From Pedococcus dokdonensis (GTDB lineage: Bacteria > Actinomycetota > Actinomycetes > Actinomycetales > Dermatophilaceae), in contig NZ_LT629711.1 in assembly GCF_900104525.1 (NCBI RefSeq), positions 496,001-560,000 of the forward strand: 64,000 bases of DNA. The letters run 5' to 3'. Shown here piece by piece: positions 32,025-40,764 of the stretch. Made by a program: the position numbers and the translations under genes. How positions within the stretch are numbered: the first letter of the stretch is position 1; each line of letters begins with the position of its first letter. Under the pieces are notes generated by a model. The model was not told the DNA's origin. It ran no database searches and saw nothing but the letters and a program-made list of their open reading frames with translations.

Positions 32025-32632
32025 GCTCGGCCCGCCGCGTCCTGATCGTCCGCCACGGCGAGACCGACCACAACGCCGGAGGGGTCTGGCAGGGGCAGCT
32101 CGACACCCCGCTGAGCGAGCTCGGCGTGGAGCAGGCGCGCGCCGCAGGCCGGGCCATCGCGGCATACCGGCCCTCACGGGTGCTCGCCTCGGACCTGTCA
32201 CGAGCCGCGGTGACCGCGCAACACGTCGCCGACGCGGCGGACGCGCCACTCACCCTCGACCCGCGCTGGCGCGAGATCCACGTCGGCCAGTGGCAGGGCC
32301 TGCACACCAGCGAGGTGCGCGAAGGGTATGCCGAGCTGTTGGCCGAGATGGACCGCTCCGACGTCCGTCGTGGCGTCGACGGCGAGACGCTGGCCGAGGT
32401 GGGCCGGCGGGCGGGGGAGTCGCTGCGCGAGGTGCTCGACGGCCTGGGTGCGGACGAGTGCGTGGTCGTCGTGGCCCACGGGGTGTCCTCGCGAGCGGCT
32501 GTCGCCGACCTCCTCGGGATCGACCAGCACCTGGCGACCCGGGCGCTGGCGACGATGGGCAACTGCCACTGGGTCGAGCTATCCGAGAGCCGCACCGGGT
32601 GGCAGATCCGACGCTGGAACGTTTCCGCCTGA
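32021..32632 (+). CDS. Histidine phosphatase (glucosyl-3-phosphoglycerate phosphatase-like)
   Basis: The 203-residue protein has the RHGETDHN motif with phospho-acceptor H12, a second Arg in the SDLSRAAVTAQ segment, and VVVAHGVSSR near the C-terminus. In mycobacteria the gene after nadD-rsfS is the glucosyl-3-phosphoglycerate phosphatase, which dephosphorylates the precursor of methylglucose lipopolysaccharide and glucosylglycerate; the same order here suggests, but does not prove, that activity. It overlaps rsfS by 4 nt. Two iterated-motif copies (32160, 32335) fall inside it. Confidence 0.85.
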   Translation: MSSARRVLIVRHGETDHNAGGVWQGQLDTPLSELGVEQARAAGRAIAAYRPSRVLASDLSRAAVTAQHVADAADAPLTLDPRWREIHVGQWQGLHTSEVREGYAELLAEMDRSDVRRGVDGETLAEVGRRAGESLREVLDGLGADECVVVVAHGVSSRAAVADLLGIDQHLATRALATMGNCHWVELSESRTGWQIRRWNVSA

Positions 32633-32660
32633 GGCGTCGGTCACGCAGCCGCAGGCCGAT

Positions 32661-32691
32661 TTGGTGAAACGGGTGGGTCACTGGGTAAACT
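32661..32691 (+). promoter_or_regulatory. Probable promoter of the tRNA-Ala gene
   Basis: TTGGTG at 32661-32666 and TAAACT at 32686-32691 are -35- and -10-like with a 19-nt spacer, 40 nt before the tRNA. The spacer is longer than ideal. Confidence 0.45.
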
Positions 32692-32731
32692 TCCGCAGTC
32701 CCCTCCGGGGGGCATCCCCCTCGGGAGATCC

Positions 32732-32806
<75 letters not shown>

Positions 32807-32809
32807 GAG

Positions 32810-32849
32810 ACGACGAAGGCCGGACGCGATCGCGTCCGGCCTTCGTCGT
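32810..32849. terminator. Perfect 40-bp palindrome ending the tRNA-Ala unit
   Basis: Bases 32810-32829 are the exact inverse of 32830-32849, centred on GCGATCGC, with ACGACGAAGGCC at the outside. As RNA it forms a stem of about 18 bp with a tetraloop, 5 nt after the tRNA end. Confidence 0.8.
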
Positions 32850-32899
32850 TCGTGGGTGACGCCCGGCCGACGTTCTGTTCAGCGTGCGACGATGCTGCG

Positions 32900-33610
32900 A
32901 TGAGCGTGGGGTTCGACTACGACAACACCGGCGCGCGCCCCGCCGGGGCGGTCATGCGGGCGCTGTCGGCGCTGCTGCCGGGGGTGGGGGCGGTGCGCGA
33001 ACAGACCGAGCCGTACGCCGCGGCCTGGCGCCGGTCCAACGACAAGGCCCTCGCAGCCGACGGACCCTTGTGGGTGGCGATCGGCGACTCGATGACCCAA
33101 GGGATCGGAGCCTCGGCGCCCGACCGGGGCTGGGTGGGCCAGCTCGCCGACCACCTGGCCGATGCGGGCCGACCGCACCGGGTGGTCAACCTCTCGGTGA
33201 CGGGTGCGCGGGTGCAGGATGCGCTCGACCAGCAGCTACCGGCCCTGCGCGACCTCGTCGCGATGGGCCAGGTGCCCGACCTCGTCACCGTGGTCATCGG
33301 GTCCAACGACGTGGTGTCACCCCGGCTGCGCGCCGGGCTCACCGACCGGTTCACCCAGCTGCTCGACGGCCTCCCCGATGGCGCTGTCGTCGCCAACCTG
33401 CCCAACCCGCACCGGGAGGCCCGGCGGGTCAGCGCGCTGCTGCGCGAGCGGGAGCGGGAGGGGCGTCTCGTGGTCGCGGACATGCGGGCGCACGGCCCGC
33501 GCAGCTGGCGGGGCAAGCTCGCCGCCGACAAGTTCCACCCCAACGACGCCGGGTATGCCGGGATGGCCCGCGTCTTCGACCTTGCCCTCGGCCTCGAGGA
33601 GGTCCGGTGA
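32900..33610 (+). CDS. SGNH/GDSL hydrolase, cytoplasmic type
   Basis: The 236-residue protein lacks a signal peptide and carries an SGNH domain: VAIGDSMTQGIGA with the nucleophile Ser near 61, VVIGSNDVVSPRL (block III), and DKFHPNDAGYAGMA with the catalytic Asp and His. The natural ester is unknown. The stop overlaps the NAT start by 4 nt (GTGA), so both are translated together. I chose the ATG at 32900 because upstream codons run back into the tRNA gene. Confidence 0.86.
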   Translation: MSVGFDYDNTGARPAGAVMRALSALLPGVGAVREQTEPYAAAWRRSNDKALAADGPLWVAIGDSMTQGIGASAPDRGWVGQLADHLADAGRPHRVVNLSVTGARVQDALDQQLPALRDLVAMGQVPDLVTVVIGSNDVVSPRLRAGLTDRFTQLLDGLPDGAVVANLPNPHREARRVSALLREREREGRLVVADMRAHGPRSWRGKLAADKFHPNDAGYAGMARVFDLALGLEEVR

Positions 33611-34431
33611 CGGAGGGCCTGGACCTCGCGGCATACCTCGACCGGGTGGGGATCGGCGGCGCACCGGCGCCGGACCTGGCGGCCCTGCAGCGCCTGCACG
33701 AGGCGCACGTGCGGACCTTCACCTTCGACAACATCGACGTGCTGCTCGAGCAGCACCCCGGCGTCGAGCTGGCCGACGTGCAGGCCAAGTTCGTCGGCCG
33801 TGGCCGAGGCGGCTACTGCTTCGAGCACGCGACGCTCTTCGCGGCGGTGCTCGACTCCCTCGGCTTCGACGTCGAGCGGCGGCTCGCGCGGGTCGGTGAC
33901 GTGACGGCCGCGGCGCGCACGCACTGCGTGGTGACCGCTCGCATCGACGGGACACGGTGGTTGTGCGACCCGGGGTTCGGACACAGCCTCCTGCACCCGA
34001 TTCGGCTGGAGGACGGTGCGGAGGAGGACTTCGGCGGGTGGAGCTTCCGGGTGTGCCGGCTGGACCGGGGTGCCAGTGGGGCGACCTGGGAGCTGCAGCG
34101 GCACCGCGACGGTGCCTGGGAGCTGATGCACACCACCGACGAGCTGCCCGTGCAGCAGGTCGACCTGCGAGCGGGCCACCACTTCACCAGCACCTACCCG
34201 ACCTCGCACTTCCGGCACGGGCTGATGTTCACCCGGCACCTGCCCGGCCGGCACGTGGCGGTCACCCACGAAGGCGTCACGGTCCGACGCCCCGGTGAGC
34301 CGACGGAGCACCACGACCTGTCGGAGGGGGAGCTCGAGGCGCTGCTGACCGAGCTGCGGGTCGGGCTCACCGACGACGAGACCGAGCGGCTGCTCGCCGT
34401 GGTGGGGCAGCTGCGGACTCAGTCGCCGTAG
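33607..34431 (+). CDS. nat: Arylamine N-acetyltransferase
   Basis: NAT transfers acetyl from acetyl-CoA to arylamines and hydrazines; in mycobacteria it is linked to cholesterol catabolism and isoniazid acetylation. The 274-residue protein has the catalytic triad C71 in GRGGYCFEHA, H106 in RTHCVV and D121 in LCDPGFG. The GTG start overlaps the upstream hydrolase by 4 nt. The 3' end overlaps the convergent DinB-type gene by 13 bp. No catabolic genes are nearby. Confidence 0.92.
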   Translation: MTEGLDLAAYLDRVGIGGAPAPDLAALQRLHEAHVRTFTFDNIDVLLEQHPGVELADVQAKFVGRGRGGYCFEHATLFAAVLDSLGFDVERRLARVGDVTAAARTHCVVTARIDGTRWLCDPGFGHSLLHPIRLEDGAEEDFGGWSFRVCRLDRGASGATWELQRHRDGAWELMHTTDELPVQQVDLRAGHHFTSTYPTSHFRHGLMFTRHLPGRHVAVTHEGVTVRRPGEPTEHHDLSEGELEALLTELRVGLTDDETERLLAVVGQLRTQSP

Positions 34432-35057
34432 GTCTCGCGCACCGTCGAGTCCCACCGCCAGTGGCCCTCGCGGTTGTCGTCGGTGCGGTGGCACGCGTGC
34501 AGGAAGTCCTGCCAGCCGTCGCCGGTGCGCCTCGCTGCGGGGAACAACCGGTTGAGCACGCGGTCGCAGACGCTGTCGTCGACCCGGAAGTCGAGTCCCT
34601 GCGCCGTCAGCACGTCCCAGGCGTGGGCCGCTCCCTCGACGATGCCCATCGCCGCGAAGCCGGAGGCGTCGGAGTTGCCGGCCGGGTGGTAGCCGAGGTG
34701 CCCCGGGGGAGCGGTACGCGTGACGGCGACCAGCAGGCCACCGGACGCGTCGACGCAGCGCACGATCGCGGCCGTCCCCTTGGCCGGGTCGGGCCAGACC
34801 AGGTTGGGCGGGGTGGTCGGCTGCCACTGGGGCGGGTCGACGAACGGGATGTACGCGTCGAGGTGCTCTTCGCGGCTGGACAGGTTGAGTGCGTAGGACG
34901 CGAAGTCGTCGATCAGGTGGGCCGCCGTGTCGCGGCAGTCCCAGGTCAGCCCGTGGGCGGGGCGGGTCCAGCCGTCGTCGGGCACCTCGGCGAAGCCGAC
35001 CATGATCGCGTCGATGACGGTGCGGAGGTCGGCCGGCGTGGAGACGGGTGCGGTCAT
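34419..35057 (-). CDS. Maleylpyruvate isomerase / DinB-fold, mycothiol-dependent-type protein
   Basis: The 212-residue protein has the four-helix MDMPI/DinB-like pattern: GWTRPAHGLTWDCRDTAAHL near the N-terminus with a putative metal His, and a later GAAHAWDVLTAQG stretch with a second His. Such actinobacterial proteins are mycothiol-dependent transferases or isomerases of unknown substrate. The ATG has TACGCT ending 7 nt before it, so the message is probably leaderless. It converges on the NAT gene. Confidence 0.75.
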   Translation of the reverse strand: MTAPVSTPADLRTVIDAIMVGFAEVPDDGWTRPAHGLTWDCRDTAAHLIDDFASYALNLSSREEHLDAYIPFVDPPQWQPTTPPNLVWPDPAKGTAAIVRCVDASGGLLVAVTRTAPPGHLGYHPAGNSDASGFAAMGIVEGAAHAWDVLTAQGLDFRVDDSVCDRVLNRLFPAARRTGDGWQDFLHACHRTDDNREGHWRWDSTVRETYGD

Positions 35058-35200
35058 GCTGGCGAGCGTAGGCCGCAGGGACGACTCGGTGCCTCCCCGC
35101 GCCCGGGAAAGCGGCCAGGAGCCCGTTTCCACGCCGCATACGGGGTCTGCCGCCCGGCGAAGCGGGCGATTGGCCGAACGTGGGGCACGATCGCGACGGA

Positions 35201-35219
35201 ATACACCCCCCAGGGGTAT
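35201..35219. promoter_or_regulatory. CsoR-like G/C-tract operator
   Basis: ATACACCCCCCAGGGGTAT is an imperfect palindrome, with ATAC and GTAT arms around C and G tracts. It resembles copper-sensing CsoR/RicR operators and ends 14 nt before the ATG of the DUF4396 gene. Confidence 0.55.
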
Positions 35220-35233
35220 GGTTGCGCACTGAC

Positions 35234-35698
35234 ATGAGCCACCACGACATGACGACAGCACCTTCGCTGTGGCGGCAGGCCGTCAGCGCGACCCTGCACT
35301 GCCTCACCGGGTGTGCGATCGGCGAGGTCCTCGGCATGGTGATCGGCACGGCGCTCGGCTGGGGCAACCTCGCGACCGTCGTCCTCTCCATCGCGCTCGC
35401 GTTCGCGTTCGGCTACTCCCTCGCGATGCGCCCCGTCCTGCGGGCCGGCCTCGCCCTCCCGGCGGCGCTGGCGGTGGCCTTCGCCTCCGACACCGTCTCC
35501 ATCTCGGTGATGGAGCTGGTCGACAACGCCTTCGTCGTCGCGATCCCTGGGGCGATGGACGCCGGACTCGCGAGCGGGCTGTTCTGGGGCACCCTCGTCG
35601 CGTCGCTGGCGATCGCGTTCGTGCTGACCGTGCCGGTGAACCGCTGGCTGATCGCGCGTGGCCGAGGTCACGCGGTGATGCACCAGTACCACCACTGA
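35234..35698 (+). CDS. DUF4396-type membrane protein with His-rich ends
   Basis: The 154-residue protein begins MSHHDMTTAPSLWRQAV and ends AVMHQYHH, with four hydrophobic segments between. The segment HCLTGCAIGEVLGMVIGTAL and the later DTVSISVMELVDN match what I recall of DUF4396 membrane proteins, often near metal-handling genes. The histidines at both ends and the CsoR-like palindrome upstream point to copper or another soft metal, but no transport function is established. The start at 35234 was chosen over 35180, which would place the operator inside the coding region. Confidence 0.72.
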   Translation: MSHHDMTTAPSLWRQAVSATLHCLTGCAIGEVLGMVIGTALGWGNLATVVLSIALAFAFGYSLAMRPVLRAGLALPAALAVAFASDTVSISVMELVDNAFVVAIPGAMDAGLASGLFWGTLVASLAIAFVLTVPVNRWLIARGRGHAVMHQYHH

Positions 35699-35718
35699 CG
35701 GTCTGCCACGCTGGGCGC

Positions 35719-36366
35719 GTGCCCGACTCCGCCCTCGCCAGCCTGGCTGCCGTCGCGCTCGTGGCACCGGTGAATTGGTGGTCCGTCGCCGTCCGTGGCC
35801 GCCGCCGCGAGTGGGTGTCCAAGCCGCTCGTCCTCGGTCTGCTGCTGGTCACGGCGTGGCGCTGCGGTGCGAACGACACCACAGCGGGGACGTGGTTGCT
35901 CGTGGCGCTGGCCCTGAGCCTGGTCGGTGACGTCGCGTTGCTGTCGGACAGCCAGCCGCGCTTCGTCGCGGGACTGGGGAGCTTCCTGCTGGCGCACCTC
36001 GCGTTCGTGGTGGCCTTCGCCCACCTGGGTATGCCGCGTGGCGACCTCGCCCTCGTCGGCCTCGTGCTCGTCGCGGGCCTGGCCGCGACCGTCGGTCGCC
36101 TCGTCGTCCCCGCCGCCCGGCAGGAAGGTGGCGCGGTCCTGGGAGCCGCCGTGGCGGGATACATGGGGGTGATCGGGGCGATGGTGGTCGCGGCCTGGGC
36201 CACCGGGCACCCGCTGGTGGCGCTCGGAGCGTCCGTCTTCATGGTGAGCGACGCGGTGCTGGCGCTCGACCGGTTCGTGCGCGAGCGGCGGTTCGGCTCG
36301 CTCGCCGTGATGGTGACCTACCACCTCGCCCAGGTGCTCCTCGTGCTGGGAGTGCTGACCGCCTGA
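35719..36366 (+). CDS. YhhN family lysoplasmalogenase-like membrane protein
   Basis: The 215-residue protein is almost entirely hydrophobic, with about eight membrane segments. EWVSKPLVLGLLL, LSLVGDVALL, GSFLLAHLAFVVAF and VSDAVLALDRF are the YhhN/TMEM86 signatures; the aspartates in GDVALL and SDAVLA are the conserved polar residues. Family members hydrolyse the vinyl ether of lysoplasmalogen; activity in bacteria lacking plasmalogens is uncertain. The GTG start has CACGCT ending about 6 nt before it. Confidence 0.85.
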   Translation: MPDSALASLAAVALVAPVNWWSVAVRGRRREWVSKPLVLGLLLVTAWRCGANDTTAGTWLLVALALSLVGDVALLSDSQPRFVAGLGSFLLAHLAFVVAFAHLGMPRGDLALVGLVLVAGLAATVGRLVVPAARQEGGAVLGAAVAGYMGVIGAMVVAAWATGHPLVALGASVFMVSDAVLALDRFVRERRFGSLAVMVTYHLAQVLLVLGVLTA

Positions 36367-36414
36367 CCCGGGTGAAAGAGTGGAGGCAGACCGCCCCCTG
36401 AGGATCGGAGCCCT

Positions 36415-38007
36415 GTGAGCACTGCGGATGCCGTCGTCGTCGGCGCCGGACCCAACGGCCTCGTCGCCGCCAACGCCCTGGCCGACGCGGGGTGGGACGT
36501 CGTCCTGGTCGAGGCCAACGACGAGGTCGGCGGTGCGGTGCGCAGCGCCGAGGTGACGGCGCCGGGATATGTCACTGACCTGTTCAGCGCGTTCTACCCC
36601 CTGGCCGCCGCGAGCCCGATCATCCGCGACCTGCACCTCGAGGAGCACGGCCTGGCCTGGCGGCGTGCGCCGCACGTGCTGGCCCACGCGCTCGACGACG
36701 GCAGCGCGGCCCTGCTCTGCGACCGGGCCGAGGACACCGCCGCCGGCCTCGACGCCGAGGCCCCCGGCGACGGCGACGCCTGGCTCGAGCTGGTCCGTGG
36801 CTGGGACCGGATTCGCGACCCGTTGCTCGACGCGCTGTTCACGCCGTTCCCGCCGGTGGCCTCCGGAGCCCGTATGGTGCGCCGGCTCGGGGCCGCCGAC
36901 ACGCTCGACTTCGCGCGGCTCGCCGTCACCCCGGTGCGCCGACTCGCCGCCGAACGTTTCCGGGGCCGGGGTGCGGGACTGCTGCTCACCGGCAACGCCC
37001 TGCACAGCGACGTGCCACCGGACGCGGCCGGCAGCGGGATGTTCGGGTGGCTGCTCTGCATGCTCGGGCAGGACGTCGGCTTCCCGGTGCCCGAGGGTGG
37101 CGCAGGTGAGCTGGCCGGCGCCTTGCGTCGCCGCGCGGAGGCCAAGGGAGTGCGCGTCGTCACGGGGGCGCTGGTGACCCAGGTCGTCACGACGGCCGGT
37201 CGAGCCACTGGCGTCCGCCTCGCCGACGGGACCAGCATCTCGGCCAGCCGCGCCGTGCTGGCCGACGTGCCGGCACCGGCGCTCTACCAGGACCTGCTCG
37301 CCGACCACCCGCTGCCGGCGCGGTTGCGCCGAGACCTGACCCGGTTCCAGTGGGACAGCGCGACGATCAAGGTCAACTGGGCCCTCGACCGGCCCGTCCC
37401 GTGGTCGGCGGACGAAGCCCGCGGCGCCGGCACGGTGCACCTCGGCGTCGACACCGACGGGTTCGTCGACTTCGCGGCCGACCTGTCGGTGGGGCGTACG
37501 CCCGAGCGGCCGTTCCTCCTGTTCGGCCAGATGACGACGTCGGATCCCACCCGTTCGCCTGCCGGCACCGAGTCGGCCTGGGCCTACACGCACGCGCCCC
37601 ACGACTCCGACTGGACGGGCGAGCGGCTGGCGCGCCACGTGGAGCGGATGGAGGAGGCGATCGAGCGCGTGGCCCCCGGGTTCCGCGACAGCCAGGTCGC
37701 CCGGCACGTCCAGTCTCCTGGCGACCTGGAGTCGCAGGACCGCAGCCTGGTCGGCGGAGCCCTCAACGCCGGCACGTCCGGCATCCACCAGCAGCTGGTG
37801 TTCCGCCCCACCCCAGGGCTGGGGCGCCCCGAGACTCCGGTCGGAGGGCTCTACCTGGCGAGTGCCTCGGCGCACCCCGGAGGCGGGGTGCACGGTGCCT
37901 GTGGGTGGAATGCGGCGCGAGCCGCCTTGGGCGCGAACGGCCGCCTCACCGGCGGGGCCCGCCGCCTGCTGGCCCGCACCGCGTGGGACCGGCTGCTGCG
38001 CGACTAG
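36415..38007 (+). CDS. FAD-dependent oxidoreductase, phytoene desaturase-like
   Basis: The 530-residue protein starts at GTG with the dinucleotide fold VVVGAGPNGLVAANALADAG and VEANDEVGGAVRS, and ends with a second FAD contact, GLYLASASAHPGGGVHGACG. This is the CrtI/PDS-like family, which oxidises, isomerises or saturates polyenes. No crtB, crtE or other carotenoid gene is nearby, so it may act on another hydrophobic substrate. Its stop overlaps the SRPBCC gene by 4 bp (convergent). Confidence 0.86.
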   Translation: MSTADAVVVGAGPNGLVAANALADAGWDVVLVEANDEVGGAVRSAEVTAPGYVTDLFSAFYPLAAASPIIRDLHLEEHGLAWRRAPHVLAHALDDGSAALLCDRAEDTAAGLDAEAPGDGDAWLELVRGWDRIRDPLLDALFTPFPPVASGARMVRRLGAADTLDFARLAVTPVRRLAAERFRGRGAGLLLTGNALHSDVPPDAAGSGMFGWLLCMLGQDVGFPVPEGGAGELAGALRRRAEAKGVRVVTGALVTQVVTTAGRATGVRLADGTSISASRAVLADVPAPALYQDLLADHPLPARLRRDLTRFQWDSATIKVNWALDRPVPWSADEARGAGTVHLGVDTDGFVDFAADLSVGRTPERPFLLFGQMTTSDPTRSPAGTESAWAYTHAPHDSDWTGERLARHVERMEEAIERVAPGFRDSQVARHVQSPGDLESQDRSLVGGALNAGTSGIHQQLVFRPTPGLGRPETPVGGLYLASASAHPGGGVHGACGWNAARAALGANGRLTGGARRLLARTAWDRLLRD

Positions 38008-38489
38008 CCGGTCGGATCGCTCACGCGCTCACGGTGCCGGCCCTCGGCGAGGTAGGCGAGTCGACGCAAGGACTCGACGTTGCGCGGCCCGATGGCGAGC
38101 TGCCGCACCGGGCGGGGGACGAGCGCACCAGGACCCGCGACAGCGTCCTCGGCGATGGACACGGTGCACGACTCGCCACCCTCCGGCGTCACGGTGATGA
38201 CGACCTCGGCCTCGCCGGCCGGCCAGCCGCGGGCGCGCAGCACGAGCTCGGTGGGTCCGCTGCTGCGCAGCACGTGGGTGGTGTCGCTGATGACGGCGGG
38301 CCAGATGCCGAACGAGTGGTGGATGCGCGCTCCCGGCGCCGGCCAGGTCTCGTCCACCCCGCGCACGCGGGAGGCGCCGACCACCCAGGTGGCGTAGACC
38401 CACCCGTCGGCCAGGACGGCCCACACCGCCTGTGCGGGCGCGTCGACGGGACGGCTGACGGTGACGACGCCTGCTCCGAGCTCAGCCAT
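38004..38489 (-). CDS. SRPBCC family (START-like) protein
   Basis: The 161-residue protein begins VVTVSRPVDAPAQAVWAVLA, with GWVYATWVVGASRVRGVD, the pattern of actinobacterial SRPBCC/polyketide cyclase-like proteins that bind small hydrophobic ligands. The ligand is unknown. It is last in a minus-strand operon with the SDR and alcohol dehydrogenase genes, 2 nt after the SDR stop. Confidence 0.82.
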   Translation of the reverse strand: MAELGAGVVTVSRPVDAPAQAVWAVLADGWVYATWVVGASRVRGVDETWPAPGARIHHSFGIWPAVISDTTHVLRSSGPTELVLRARGWPAGEAEVVITVTPEGGESCTVSIAEDAVAGPGALVPRPVRQLAIGPRNVESLRRLAYLAEGRHRERVSDPTG

Positions 38490-38491
38490 GA

Positions 38492-39484
38492 TCAGTCCTT
38501 TCCAGTGGTGTGGCCAGTGGCGTGGCGGATGGCGAGGGCTCCGGCTCCGGCGCCGACCGCCGCGACGGGGCGCAGCCAGTGTCGCCCCCACCGCCCGTGG
38601 ACCGCCTCACCGGCGCGCTGTGGCGCGAGGACGTTGCCGGGGGAGTCGTCCACCTCGTGCCGGCCGATGCCGCCGGCTCGCATGAGCGGCGTGACGATGC
38701 GGTCGAATACCCCCGGGAAGACCTGGAAGCCGGTGACCACCAGGTGGTTTGCGACTCCGACAGAGCTCTCCCTGCGAGGCCGGGCCAGCGCCCGGACGAC
38801 GACCCTCGCGACCTTCTCGGGGGGATCGACGGGCGGAGGCGGGCGACCGTGCCTGCGCAGGTAGGTGCCGGCCTGGAGGTACACCGGGGTGTCCACCCCG
38901 CCGGGCCAGACCAGGCTGATGTCCACGCCCGGGGTCTGCCGGGCCTCGATCTGGAGGGTGCGGACGAGGCCGTGGACGCCCCACTTCGCCGTCACGTACG
39001 AGGACATGTACGGCGTGCTGATCTTGCCGAGCAGCGACCCGAGGACGACCAGGCTGCCGCCGCCCCCGTCGAAGGCGGTCAGGGCGCAGCGGGCCACGTT
39101 GGCGGTGCCGGTCAGGGTGGTGTGCAGGGCTGCGTCGAACACGTCCCTTGGCACGTCCTCGAACCGTCCGTAGGCGAGGACGGCCGCCGAGTGCACGACG
39201 CCGTCGATCCGCCCGAACCGCGCCGTACCGACCCGGAACGCCGCCTCGACCGACCGGGCGTCGCCCACATCGGCTGCTGCCACGAGCGCCTCGGCACCGG
39301 CTGCCGCACACTCGGCGCGCACCTGCTCGAGCACGTCTTCCGAGCGGGACACCAGGACGAGTCGGGCACCCTGCCGGGCGAGGCGCAGCGCCGTCGCCCG
39401 ACCGATGCCGCTGGAGGCGCCAGTGACCAGCACCACCTTGCCGGTGAAGGCCTTCGAGCGCCTGCCGTGCCTTGGAGTCTTCAC
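38492..39484 (-). CDS. Short-chain dehydrogenase/reductase
   Basis: The 330-residue classical SDR has TGASSGIG at 21-28 for NAD(P) binding, S150 and the catalytic Y163-xxx-K167. A C-terminal extension after about residue 250 includes a weakly hydrophobic segment near the end (VAAVGAGAGALAI), suggesting peripheral membrane contact. The GTG start overlaps the upstream alcohol dehydrogenase stop by 4 nt. The substrate is unknown. Confidence 0.87.
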   Translation of the reverse strand: MKTPRHGRRSKAFTGKVVLVTGASSGIGRATALRLARQGARLVLVSRSEDVLEQVRAECAAAGAEALVAAADVGDARSVEAAFRVGTARFGRIDGVVHSAAVLAYGRFEDVPRDVFDAALHTTLTGTANVARCALTAFDGGGGSLVVLGSLLGKISTPYMSSYVTAKWGVHGLVRTLQIEARQTPGVDISLVWPGGVDTPVYLQAGTYLRRHGRPPPPVDPPEKVARVVVRALARPRRESSVGVANHLVVTGFQVFPGVFDRIVTPLMRAGGIGRHEVDDSPGNVLAPQRAGEAVHGRWGRHWLRPVAAVGAGAGALAIRHATGHTTGKD

Positions 39485-40665
39485 GGCTGGAGGACGACCT
39501 TGACGCAGGCGTCGTCCTTGGCCTGGAAGATCTCGTAGCCGTGCGGAGCCTCGGCGAGCGGGAGCACGTGGGTCGCGAGGTCCTCGGTCCCCAACGGGTC
39601 GGAGGAGTCGAGGACGAGGGGGAGGATCTCGTCGATCCACCGCTTGACGTGGCACTGTCCCATCCGCATCGTGATTCCCCGGTCGAACATCTCCATCATC
39701 GGCATCGGGTCGATCTCGCCGCCGTAGACCCCGCTGATCGACACGGTGCCACCGCGTCGCACCGCCTTGACGGCGGTGTGCAGCGCGTCGAGCCGGTCGA
39801 TCGCCATCCTGTCGATCAACGGCTTGGCCAGGGCGTCGGGGAGCAGGCCGACCGCAGCCTGCGCGGTCTTCGCGGCGGGGGAGCCGTGCGCCTCCATGCC
39901 GACCGCCTCGACGACCCCGTCCGGGCCCCGACCGCCGGTCAGCTCGATGAGGGTCTCCGCGACGTCGTCCACCTCACGCAGGTCGAGCGTCTCGATGCCG
40001 TGGGCGGCGGCCAGGGCCAGCCGTTCCGGCACCAGGTCGACGCCGATGACGCGGCCGGCGCCGAGCTGCCGCCCGATCCGCGCCGCAAACTGTCCCACCG
40101 GCCCGAGCCCGATGACGGCCAGGGTGCCGCCGTCGGGCACGTCGGCGAACTTCACGCCCTGCCACGCGGTCGGAAGGATGTCGGACAGGTAGAGGAACCG
40201 CTGGTCCGAGTGCTCGTCCGGCACGGGGATCGGTCCGAACTGGGCCTGCGGCACACGGAGGTACTCCGCCTGCCCACCCGGGACCGCGCCATACAGGCTG
40301 GTGTAGCCGAACAACGTGGCACCCTTGCCCTGCTCGCGCACCTGGGTCGTCTCGCACTGCGCGTAGAGGCCGCGCTCGCACATCCAGCAGTGCCCGCACG
40401 AGATGTTGAAAGGAATGACGACGCGGTCCCCGGGCTTGATGTGGGTGACCTCCGGACCCACCTCCTCGACGATCCCCATGGGCTCGTGGCCGAGGATGTC
40501 GCCGGGCGTGAGGTAGGGGCCGAGGACCTCGTAGAGGTGCAGGTCCGACCCGCAGATCGCCGTGGACGTCACTTTGATGATCGCGTCGTTGGGCTTCTCG
40601 ATGCGCGGGTCGGGGACCTCCTCGACGCGCACGTCGCGCTTGCCCTGCCAGGTCAGTGCCTTCAT
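39481..40665 (-). CDS. Zinc-dependent alcohol dehydrogenase (formaldehyde dehydrogenase-like MDR)
   Basis: The 394-residue medium-chain dehydrogenase has catalytic zinc ligands C38 and H60-E61 (AICGSDLH, GHEPMG), a structural zinc site C90, C93, C96, C104 and the NAD fold VIGLGPVGQFAA. The long middle insertion resembles glutathione-independent formaldehyde dehydrogenases. It leads an operon with the SDR and SRPBCC genes; a sigma-B/F-like promoter lies 59 nt upstream. A role in aldehyde detoxification under stress is plausible, but the substrate is not shown. Confidence 0.9.
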   Translation of the reverse strand: MKALTWQGKRDVRVEEVPDPRIEKPNDAIIKVTSTAICGSDLHLYEVLGPYLTPGDILGHEPMGIVEEVGPEVTHIKPGDRVVIPFNISCGHCWMCERGLYAQCETTQVREQGKGATLFGYTSLYGAVPGGQAEYLRVPQAQFGPIPVPDEHSDQRFLYLSDILPTAWQGVKFADVPDGGTLAVIGLGPVGQFAARIGRQLGAGRVIGVDLVPERLALAAAHGIETLDLREVDDVAETLIELTGGRGPDGVVEAVGMEAHGSPAAKTAQAAVGLLPDALAKPLIDRMAIDRLDALHTAVKAVRRGGTVSISGVYGGEIDPMPMMEMFDRGITMRMGQCHVKRWIDEILPLVLDSSDPLGTEDLATHVLPLAEAPHGYEIFQAKDDACVKVVLQP

Positions 40666-40724
40666 CGCGGGTCCTCTCGTCGGGTGCCGCCGGACGGTGC
40701 CGGTGGGGATGGCTCATCCAGCCC

Positions 40725-40750
40725 CTGCCCGATGCCACCGGTCGCAAACC
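40725..40750 (-). promoter_or_regulatory. Sigma-B/F-like promoter of the alcohol dehydrogenase operon
   Basis: On the minus strand GTTT (40749-40746) is followed by 15 nt and GGGCAG (40730-40725), 59 nt before the ATG. Two other operons in the window share this geometry. Confidence 0.55.
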
Positions 40751-40764
40751 TCGGTACGCCGTTG

